From Patiria pectinifera (Eukaryota > Echinodermata > Asteroidea > Valvatida > Asterinidae): a DNA stretch of 64,000 nt. The translations under genes and the position numbers were made by a program. The stretch is from assembly GCA_029964075.1 (NCBI GenBank), contig CM057134.1, forward strand, positions 21,430,905 to 21,494,904. Reading direction: 5' to 3'. A model generated the notes under the pieces. That model ran no database searches. It was not told where the DNA came from and saw nothing but the letters and a program-made list of their open reading frames with translations. Position 1 is the first letter of the stretch, and every line of letters begins with the position of its first letter. Positions 33,300 to 64,000 of this stretch are shown in pieces.

Positions 33300-34794
33300 G
33301 TGTATAAGATAATAGTAACTAAAATTGATTACATTGGAATGTACATAACCAAAAGAATAAGTAAAGGAATTCTTAGTATTCGGAATTGTATATCATTTTC
33401 TTTGTCACATGACCTTTTTCCAAAGTTCTGGTTCTGTGGATTAAATGTAAACAGTTGTATTAATGCACTTAAAGGGAAGATACAACATTTGCAAACATCA
33501 CAAAACGAAATGATCGAATTATCACGAAATGCCTTACTGGATTGTTAGGGAATGACAGTCTTAAACATTCTGTAAAATCGTGGCTCCTGGTTTGCTGTCA
33601 TTTTCAAGAAAAATCCAGCGTTGAAGAAAACTGGCTTTTTTCAAAAAGTGCTCTTATTTTTTTTATAATTAGCTATTACGCGTTTTCTTGGCAATTGATT
33701 ACACACCTGTAAAGGGGTTCAAGCCTGCTAGACTGATTTTCTGACGTTACAATTCCGCAAAGTTTATAAATTGCTCTGTTTCATCTTAAGTGGGGTCAGG
33801 GAACCAGACTACACGAACATGATTGGTTTTCTTGGTTTTTCCAGCATCTTCAAGCCCAAATCGTGAAACAAGTCATTTTAACAATATTTGCTATAACATA
33901 CTTATCCTCCAAATCCATTTATTTCTGAAAATTGCAGCTAAAGCAAATGTTGTACATTCCCTTTAATCGACTTGTGAGATCTGCATGAGACCTGCACCGT
34001 TGTGGGGGTTTTTTTAAGCGAAGCTTCGATGGAATGTTTTTAACAGTATGCCTATGTTTGAATTTTGACATATTTGAGGGTAATAAAAAAAAAACTTTGA
34101 CATTTATAACTACAACGGTTACGTCATCTAGAGAACGGGTGAGTTTACAATAGTTAAACAAATTGGTTTTTTTTTCCTTCTCTTATTATATTTGTATTTT
34201 TTGCGACAAGTGTTTGAATACTGTATTACATTGTATTACATAATGTACAGTTGCTCCTTTTTGTGGGCGTTGTCACGATTTGCAGACAAAAATTACACTT
34301 AAGCGTTTGTGAAAGAATAGCATGGGTAATGCAGACTATTTCGTCAACACTTTCAATAAAAGTAACGAACTGTTCTCTGTTCTCTCTGTTTCTCTAAGGC
34401 CAGAAAATAGAGTGAATTTTGCTATAAGTATTTTTACAAGTATTGGTTTCCACATATCGATCTGATGTTTCCCAAGATTTCTGTTAATGTCGGCATTTTC
34501 TGCGCGCTTTAAGACTTAGGAGTTCTGGGTAAATGCTTCGAAAAATTAATTCAATTGTTCAAAGACTACTCTCAGCGAACACAAACACGATTGTGAAGAA
34601 TGGTAGGTGAAATAAAATCGTTCACTATACAGCAAAAGTCCTACACAGTGAGCAACTCAGGTTTCCTCTCACCATTTTGGGGGTAATTAGACATTTCTCT
34701 AGAATAGCGTTAGAAATACAAGTAATGCAATAATCACACAGTTCCATGGTTTGCTCCGGATCTTGGTTCAGCCGCCGTATCCACGCCACGCCCC

Positions 34795-55868
<21,074 letters not shown>

Positions 55869-58800
55869 GACGGTTTCCGCTCCGTATAGTGATGTTATTA
55901 TGAAGTTCAGCGATAAAACGCCCTCTTTATTTAAAACCCCCGTTCCAAAATTATGCTTTTCTAGTGTGAGAGTAGGCGCGCCAACGGGCTAAGCCTCGGC
56001 CAACAGTGGAGTCAGACTGTTAAATGTTCGGAATATTATAGGCCAACTAGTAATGACTTTGCAGTTTACCCCCAAATAAAAAAACAACATACAACTGAAT
56101 GGAAATGAGTTTGCTCGTCCCCAAAGGTTCTGGTGTTCTCCAATTTCTTGCAGCTCTCATTGGATGCTCTTTGGGTACCCGCGCGGACCGCGGTCAATAC
56201 TGACTGCCGCTTATGCGCACAGCCGGTACGTATAGCCATTGCTCATAGCGGTTAAATATCAACAATGCATTGCAAATCAGTGCTGCATTTTCCTTCATAA
56301 TGTTGTGTGTAATGCAATTAGAAGCGACCGTGTTGTGCTATTACGGCGCTGGGTACCAGCTGAACTACAAGGGGAATTCCCTGACTCATCAAGTTATAGC
56401 TGCAACGTACGTGGGGCCGGTGTCATATGAAAATCGGATTCCTATGAAAATCAGACTCCTTTACCATATAATTAGTTAACCCCTCTGACGTGACCTGTCA
56501 CACTTCTCATTATCATACTTACGCATGCGCAATACTGCCACTGAGTCCGAATTTCATAGAGTCCTAAATTTACGCCTCACCGGGAATCCCAGTCTATTTT
56601 CCCCTAGCAGTTCACAGAATTCTATATTGGTTGATCTGGCACAATGGTCTATATTTATAATGGAGTGATATCATCCTTTGGTTTTTACTTTGTTCTTCAT
56701 TGAGTGGTCGGGCACAACAAAGTGGAGGTCACAAATTGTAAACTTAATTAACAATCATGACGTTGGAACTTAATCACCCTGAACCGAGTGGTGATATCAC
56801 AATAAAAAGGAGGTGTTCACGTTTCGTTATTATTGATAGTAGCTCCAGACAAACAAAGAAAAGGTCCAAGTATACAAGTTTCAAATTAGGAATGCAGTCA
56901 TATACTCAGGGAAAGTGAGTGGAAAAACAATCACGTAACTATGGACCAAAAAACCCAAACTTTTTCACAATCATGTCAGGGGCGTAGCACGGTCATTTTT
57001 ATTGGGGGGTAAAAGTTTTGGAAAAGGGCACTTGCACATCTGTTGTGAAATGTAGATTTTGTAGAAATTCTAAAATAAAAAGCACCAAAAACGGCAGATG
57101 CCACAAAAAAGGGCACCACTTTTTTTTTTTTTTAACGGGCACTTGTTCAGAAAAAAGGGCACTTCGTAAAAAAAAGGGCACTCACAACAAATTATTGGGG
57201 GAGTAAGCCCGTTAAACAAAGGGCATTTGAATGGAAAAAGGCAGTCTTTTCAAAATAATTTGGGGGAAATACCCCCAAAAAAAATTTTGAAAAGACCCCC
57301 TGCTGGCTACGCCTATGCATGTTGCAAGAAATTGCCCGTAAAAGTAACTTAACTTGTTTAATCATTGAACTAATCATTGAACTGCAACATATATTGCTTT
57401 TCATGACTTCAACCCCCCAACTATGTCCACAAACTATGAACTGCTGATATCCTGTGTGGCACAAATGGTTTTTAATATTTACAGTCTGGTACCTTACAAT
57501 TTGCCTTTGTTAATTACATTGTAAATCAGGGAACATGTCAGTTCAACTAGCCATACAGGGCACCCTTCGCCCAAAACTTGTTGGCGGCATGTACAGGGGG
57601 TTAAACTTTTCCAATGTTTGTTTTAATGTTTGATTGTTGTTTCTAGTAGGCTACTACATAATTTGAAGGGGGCAAAACATTAACATGTGAAAAAAGTGAA
57701 ATAATAACCACCCCTATCAGTTTAAGGGTTTTGTGTACAAATGTGAACCTAAAAATCTGCTCATTGATAACATTTATGAGAAAAGGTTTGCTCAATGGCT
57801 TACTGCCATGTACTAACACACCAACGAATCACCAAAGAAAAGAAAATTTCCAACAGCGACATATCCAATACTCTGGCAACTTTGTGTGCATAAACCAATT
57901 GCAACATTGAGGTTTCTGCCTGATATGACATCACGCTTTTGCTCATGAATATGGAAATTTGCATTTAGCATAAAAGCCAAAAAGGCACCAATATACCCAT
58001 GAAAACGGCAAAATGAAAATTGAAAATATAAGGTTAAATGGGACACAAAGGCGCATTTTCAAAAATTACATTAAAAAAATACATTTCATGGGCCCTTTAA
58101 ATGGATTCAGTCCTCGTAATAATATGGAATTTTCGTAATCATATTGAACCCAGTGCCAGCCGCTGATGTCTGTTCGGCAAGAACGTCGATCGGCAAGATC
58201 GGCAAGAACGACCACTGTGGTCGTTCTTGCCGATCACGTATCGGCCTGTTCAGTCACTGCAGACGTCACCAATTACATCATCGTCCTAATCCGATATGAT
58301 GATGCCCAAGTCATCGTCATTACTGACGGACTACCAGAGAGCGAGGGGGATCGTCCATATCTTCTCTAATAGGAAAGCTACATATAGGGGACTGATATAG
58401 GCCTATACAAATATACATATTCGAGTGTATAGCCTACCGAGTATATTGGCTTATGACTTGTGGGGGGGGGCGAATAGAAAATGTGATCGTGGAAAATATC
58501 CATTTTAACTGCTCATTTCTATAAAAAAAAAAAAAAAATTAAATACATGGATATGTCGTGTGTTGACACAAACCTTCTGATATTTGTCATTTGATAGTTA
58601 ACGTTACCAGGCATGTGAGCGCACGAAAGTGTAGCAGGAACCTGGTCCACTTTTTAGATTAAAGAAGTCCCTTGCTTCACAACAGGCTGGCTATGAGCCT
58701 GACTATGCAGAAATATTGCTTTGAATATTACATTGGGAAGGCCTCCTTACGATGGACAGATGCGCCTTACACTGCTCCTTAGTCAGTGCTGGTGTGATTT

Positions 58801-61452
58801 CTTGCCTCTCTAGCGATGCTCACGTTTATTGATACCCTAAATCTCAGTCTATAAAAAGAGTCGTCTTTAGTCTTAGAATATAATTGTATAATTATCGAAG
58901 GAGGAAAGCACAATTTCATAGAGGCAAAGAAACTTCACACACCCAGACGATAAATGCAGTAAATTTTATTTATTTGGCCACAAACACCATCCTCGTTACC
59001 ACTAAGAACTATACAGTTAACATCAAGCTAACTTCAGAGCTGTCAACATTCGCATCTTGGAAACAGGGAGATTTTGTACAACAATCAGGGAGATATTTAC
59101 AATTACATTCAACATAATAGGGAAAAAGTTTCCATAATCAGGGAGATTTTCAAATTTGTTCATCAGAACATGGACAGATTGGTTTATTTTCAGGGAACCT
59201 TTTGCAGAATCAGGGGGAGTTGGCAGCTAACTTAATACATGCAATATCGGGAGTTTCAGAAATAGCCCATCAAACACTACATCCAATCCCCGCAACACAA
59301 GCTGTGAGCCTTCATACGATGCATCCAAGTAGTCTGCTTTTGTTCTGTGTTATCATCAGCCAAAACGCTTGTAAGCCAAAACGCTTATAAGCCAAAACGT
59401 TTATCCAAGATGTGCTGTCTGTGCATTGTCCATTTTCTCCCATCGAAATGTGACCCATGAGTGTTATATTTCAAATAAAATAAAACATGCATACGTCAAT
59501 GGGGGTGGGCACCACTCTACACTTCCAGAACTGAATCAATGTCAAGCCGCAAATATTTCAGAACTTGTAAAAAAAGGTTATGCAATTACACAAAACGTTA
59601 GCCGATTTTTTTTCTTTAGATGCCTTACTCAGAAGGGGAAAGAAACCTTTGTGTACAGCTAGAGAATTAGCAATTTTAAACCAAAAATATATTATTCGGT
59701 TATATCTCAAAAAATAACACGAACATTACAACTTTTAGCGATTTAAAGGTATTTAGTGTCTAAAGCAATCTTATTTATCGCATAATTTGGTTAAAAACCA
59801 TTTTTCGGTTTAAACGCATTCATATCTAAATTTATAAGTGTATTACGTGTATAACGTTTATTAAGTGTATAAGATAATAGTAACTAAAATTGATTACATT
59901 GGAATGTACATAACCAAGAGTAAGTAAAGGAATTCTTAGTATTCGGATTTGTATATCATTTTCTTTTCACATGACCTTTTTCCAAAGTTCTGGTTCTGTG
60001 GATTAAATGTATTAATGCACTTAAAGGGAAGATACAACATTTGCAAACATCACAAAACGAAATGATCGAATTATCACGAAATGCCTTACTGGATTGTTAG
60101 GGAATGACAGTCTAAAACATTCTGTAAAATCGTGGCTCCTGGTTTGCTGTCATTTTCAAGAAAAATCTAGCGTTGGAGAAAACTGGCTTTTTTCAAAAAG
60201 TGCTCTTAATTTTTCATAATTAGTTATTCCGCGTTTTCTTTGCAATTGATGATTACACACCTGTAAAGGGGTTCAAGCCTGCTAGACTGATTTTCTAAGC
60301 TTACAATTCCGCAAAGTTTATAAATTGCTCTGTTTCATCTTAAGTGGGGTCAGGGAACCAGACTACAAGAACATGATTGGTTTTTCTTGGTTTTTCCAGC
60401 ATCTACAAGCCCAAAACGTGAAACAAGTCAGTTTAACAATATTTGCTATAACATACTAATCCTCCAAATCCATTTATTTCTGAAAATTGCAGCAAAAGCA
60501 AATGTTGTACATACCCTTTAATCGACTTGTGAGATCTGCATGAGATCTGCATCGTTGTGTTTATTTTTTTAAGCGAAGCTTCAATGGAATGTTTTTAACA
60601 GTATGCCTATGTTTGAATTTTGACATATTTGAGGGTAATAAAAACCTTTGACAATTAAAACTACAACGGTTACGTCATCTAGAGAACGGGTGAGTTTACA
60701 ATAGTTAAATAAATTGGGGTTTTTTCTTATTGAATGTCTCTGATTATATTCGTATTTTTTGCGACAAGTGTTTGAATACTGCATTACATTGTATTGCATA
60801 TGTACAATTGCTCCTTTGTGTGGGCGTTGTCACGATTTGAAGACAAAAATTACACTTAAGCGTTTGTGAAAGAATAGCATGGGTAATGCAGACTATTTCG
60901 TCAACACTTTCAATAAAAGTACGAACTGTTCTCTAAACTGTTTCTCTAGGGCCAGAAAATAGAGTGAATTTTACTATAAGTATTTATTACAAGTATTTTG
61001 TACATATCGATCTGATGTTTCCCAAGATTTCTGTTAAAATCATTACCATCTTTACAAATGATTAAATTTTATTTTGATTATACATCAAATAATAACAACA
61101 GATCCCACTTCACTCATATAATTTAACAGCATTTAGTCAATAATACGTGTGTTCATGTCGGCATTTTCTGCGCGCTTACAGACTGAAGAGTTCTGGGTAA
61201 ATGCTTCGAAAAATTAATCAATTGTTCAAGGACAACCCTCAGCGAACACAAACACGATTGTGAAGAATGGTAGGTGAAATAAAATCGTTCACTATACAGC
61301 AAAAGTCCTACACAGTGAGCAACTCAGGTTTCCTCTCACCATTTTGGGGGTAATTAGACATTTCTCTAGAATAGCGTAAGTAATGCAATAATCACACAGT
61401 TCCATGGTTTGCTCCAGATCTTGGTTCAGCCGCCGTATCCACGCCACGCCCC
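55869..61452. other. Intergenic C/D
   Basis: 55869-56700 is the 5' flank of gene C, similar to that of B. 56700-58250 is unlike the matching part of B and contains homopolymer-rich elements (57000-57310) and a perfect palindrome at 58197-58235. 58255-61452 is the 3' flank of gene D, nearly identical to 31245-34794 apart from the MITE there. No protein-coding gene is supported. Confidence 0.6.
58197..58235. repeat. Perfect 19-bp inverted repeat, 1-base spacer
   Basis: GATCGGCAAGAACGACCAC is followed by T and its exact complement. A partial copy (CGGCAAGAACGTCGATC) lies just to the left at about 58175. Confidence 0.95.
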
Positions 61453-63911
61453 TTAGCTGACTTTACAACTCACGTCTTGAGTGTTTTTCATTGCTCGTTC
61501 AAGCCTGGCAAAAACAATATTACAGTTCCATCAGGTGAAACGCTAAAATGATACAATCTTACCGTTGGCAAGTGTCTAAACCCCTTGTTTGTTTAAAACA
61601 GAAAGCTTTGAAGTGTGCACATGCATGATAATATTGAGGTAAACTTGATTCAAACTTGATACATGTACATGGGTATATTTTAAGAGGCTAACCAAAGTTG
61701 CTCCGTAGTTATACGTTGAATAATTAGACAGTTTGCTGGAGTGACAGAAGACCTTTGTCAGGGGTTATTAACTAGCAAACCTGGGCATACATTGCCTGCA
61801 TTTTCATATTAGTTGTATTTGAGTACTATTTTCATTCTACTCCTTGAAGAAAAACCTGTTCAAATTGCCGGTTATACTTGCAACCAGAACTCGATCGGAA
61901 AAGTCTCGGAAGCTGCGGGCCAACAAATTCGTGTTTATGCATGGATCACGTGATTGTGCCATGTAATTTCTGGAAGGAGTAGTGTTTTGAGGTAAAAAAA
62001 AAATCAGCTTTGTGACCCCATGATGACCTTTGACCCCAGTTTGGTCATGTGACATGTTGGGGCTGGGCTACTGATACTTTCGACAAAGTTTGGTTGAAAT
62101 AGGTGAAAATATGTAAGAGCAATAGACTCAATGTCAACGTTTTATACTAACTAACTAACGAACTAATGGAGAGACAGGATGATTTTGTTGAGCTGCTATC
62201 CCGCAGCTAAACAAACAGGCAACTAGATGGACATTTCCCTGATTTCCCACTCAGATTTGACTACAGTGCAGTATCGTTTATCTGCAAGCAACTGCGCTAC
62301 ATTTGAAGGGTTCTCTGCCAATGCACAATTGTATTGTTCGCTTCGGACTACGGATATGCCCACCTTAGCCCGTACGACCTTACAAGCTTGGACCAATTGT
62401 CCCCTTACTCTAACACCCCTCAGTGCAAACGTATTATATCCTTGGTATTGTTAATTATTTGCTATTGGACAGCAATTACGTTTTTTGAGCTTCCTTTTTC
62501 ACACTGCTTCACTCCCTCATTTCCAAAACTAGCATACGACAAATGGACCTGTAACTGATATACAAATGTACATGATGTATGGTTGCAGCGTGGACAGTCG
62601 ATATTAGCTTCCCGAGGTAGGCCTATTATTGGAAGAATTAACAAACTAGTTTGTCAACTTCACTTAACGAGGAGACTAAATATCGACTATCAACACGACA
62701 TCAACAGTGTTATATTTGTTTTTATACGTCACACATATTCACCAAAATTTTGTTGGGGTATACGCATCAATTATCTCGGCAAAACGTTGCCGTGGTATGT
62801 CTACTACTCGCCCGTATTTTGGCGGTGCACAAATACTCGCATGTGCGCTTGTTATTACACAGCAAAATTAGTGGCTGACACATTATGGTGCAATCAAGAA
62901 AACGAACAGGGTGTGTCAAAAAAGCGGAACCCAAACCCCCCAAAAATTTAAAAAAACCAATGAAGCACCAAACATAATAATAACTGGAAAGCCAATTTCA
63001 TATTTCTTTTGGATAAAAAAAGAAATACTGAAATTGCTTAATCTGTTCAAAGAATATTACTATTTAAACGCAATGACCCTAAAACCTGTGTTGTCAAAAA
63101 AGCAGTTCAATGTGTATTCTGACTGTTTTTAAGCAACAAAGAAAATGACACAGAATACTTGTTTCAACAACTGTCAACAACTGTAGTACACAATATCTTT
63201 ATTAACAACCCTGGTTAGGCAAACAATATGATTGATAAAATACACTTTTTGAAAGACAGGCCTTCAAAAGGACTTTGTTGAATATTTTTAACTTTCAAAC
63301 TGAGGTTTTATCGCTGGTGATGTTTGAAAACAATTGTGACGACGATTCTTGAGATCGCATTTTTGGACGAAAGAGGTTTTAGGGTCATTGTGTTTAAATG
63401 GTGATATTCTTTGAACGGATTAAGCAATTTCAGCATTTTTTCCATCTAAAAGTAGCTTATGAAATTGGTTTTCTAGTCATTATTAGGTTTGGTGCTACAT
63501 ATTGTTTTAAATATGAAATATCAGTTTTGGCGTTTGGGTTCCGCTTTTTTGTGACTCACCCTGTATATGGTATGGATATGCCCTTTGCTCAACTTTGTTG
63601 CCCATACGCCCTTGCTGCCTGTACATTGTACGTGAATGGGGGGACTAGGTATTCACAATGAATTTTGTGGATTATTTGAAAATAAAATAAAAAAATGATA
63701 AAAAGCAATCTCACCTTTTCTTTTGGTGGAGTTCCTTCAGTAACTTCTCAACCCCTGGATTGAGGGTGACGTCAAGAACATTGCTCCCTTTTTTATTCTT
63801 GATGTAGATGTCCGCGCCATTTTTAATAAGGTAGACTGCTATGGCAACCAGGTTTGCTCTTTGATCGGACGAACTGCCACCGTCTCCGAGCTGCTCGGCG
63901 AGCTGCAACAA
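61453..63911 (-). CDS. MIB2: MIB2-like gene D, last two coding exons (runs off the right edge)
   Basis: Exon 14 (63715-63911, 197 bases, phase 0 in, 2 bases over) encodes the last ankyrin repeat: [35 protein letters not shown]. The terminal exon (61453-61504, 52 bases) encodes LERAMKNTQDVSCKVS and TAA, identical in protein to copy C. The acceptor of exon 14 ends TAG and its donor is GTGAGA, as in C. Compared with C, exon 14 differs at only a few residues (QR-A for QK-S, I for V), whereas B differs at about a dozen, so C and D are the closest pair here. The remaining exons lie beyond the right edge. The intron between the two exons (61505-63714) lacks the LINE of copy C but carries its own foldback element at 62906-63564. 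Confidence 0.9.
62906..63564. mobile_element. Foldback MITE in gene D intron 14
   Basis: Ends are ACAGGGTG and CACCCTGT. The adjoining AAAAAAGCGGAACCCAAAC is inverted at the other end, and the arms continue for about 210 bases (AATTGCTTAATC, CAATGACCCTAAAACCT and complements). Gene C has the site without insertion near 37560-37575. No transposase. Confidence 0.8.
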
Positions 63912-64000
63912 CTACAATTATACATGAAAAGTAATACTTGGATTGGTGTTTCGGCCTCGGGTAGGCAAACTGTAAACGACGTACGCCCTTGTGCGTTTAT

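Larger units (their letters stand above)
27681..34794. other. Intergenic B/C
   Basis: 27690-31240 has no counterpart upstream of C. It holds the 21-bp array, an inverted-repeat element and the second half-site repeat. 31245-34794 aligns with 58255-61452 and is the 3' flank of gene C, interrupted by the piggyBac-type MITE. No protein-coding gene is supported here. Confidence 0.6.

Overview
The window is AT-rich, intron-rich animal DNA. The only protein-coding host genes I can support are members of one family: MIB2-like (mind bomb 2) proteins, in a head-to-tail tandem array on the minus strand. Reading right to left there are four copies: D (only its last two exons, 61453-63911), C (complete, 34795-55868), B (complete, 7918-26791) and A (only its first three exons, 2477-3905). 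The array plus the repeat types (interstitial TTAGGG repeats, tRNA-derived SINEs, many foldback or MITE elements, G/C homopolymers, two LINE types) suggest a marine invertebrate deuterostome such as an echinoderm, hemichordate or lancelet. The sequence does not settle which.

Copies B and C each resolve into the same 15 coding exons. All splice phases match, and the totals are 2181 and 2184 coding bases (726 and 727 residues). The domain order is MIB/HERC2, ZZ zinc finger, MIB/HERC2, one MIB repeat (REP), about nine ankyrin repeats, then a 15-16 residue tail from a tiny last exon. Vertebrate MIB2 has two REP units and C-terminal RING fingers of about 140 residues. Here one REP unit is missing and no RING-coding sequence is visible. 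In its place the last ankyrin exon splices to a small exon encoding a RxERAMKN-type tail and a stop, conserved in copies B, C and D with an in-frame 3-base indel. The array therefore appears to encode RING-less MIB2-like proteins, which could bind ligands or scaffold without ligase activity. That function is inference.

Layout. 1-2476: intron 3 of gene A, with an interspersed repeat rich in AGGTCA half-sites. 2477-3905: gene A 5' exons. 3906-7917: A/B intergenic, including the long 3' flank of B. 7918-26791: gene B, whose last intron carries a Jockey-like LINE, GACTC arrays and a long-TIR element, and whose intron 9 carries a 43-bp minisatellite of about 33 units. 26792-34794: B/C intergenic, with a 21-bp palindromic array, an inverted-repeat element, a second half-site repeat and a piggyBac-type MITE. 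34795-55868: gene C, whose last intron holds a 5'-truncated LINE and whose intron 4 is packed with SINE, foldback, 8-bp-TSD and half-site elements. 55869-61452: C/D intergenic. 61453-63911: 3' end of gene D.

The 3' flanks of C and D are nearly identical, and both are clearly more diverged from that of B. Several elements are present in one paralogous flank and absent, with an intact empty site, in another. The tandem duplications therefore predate those insertions, giving an internal relative clock.
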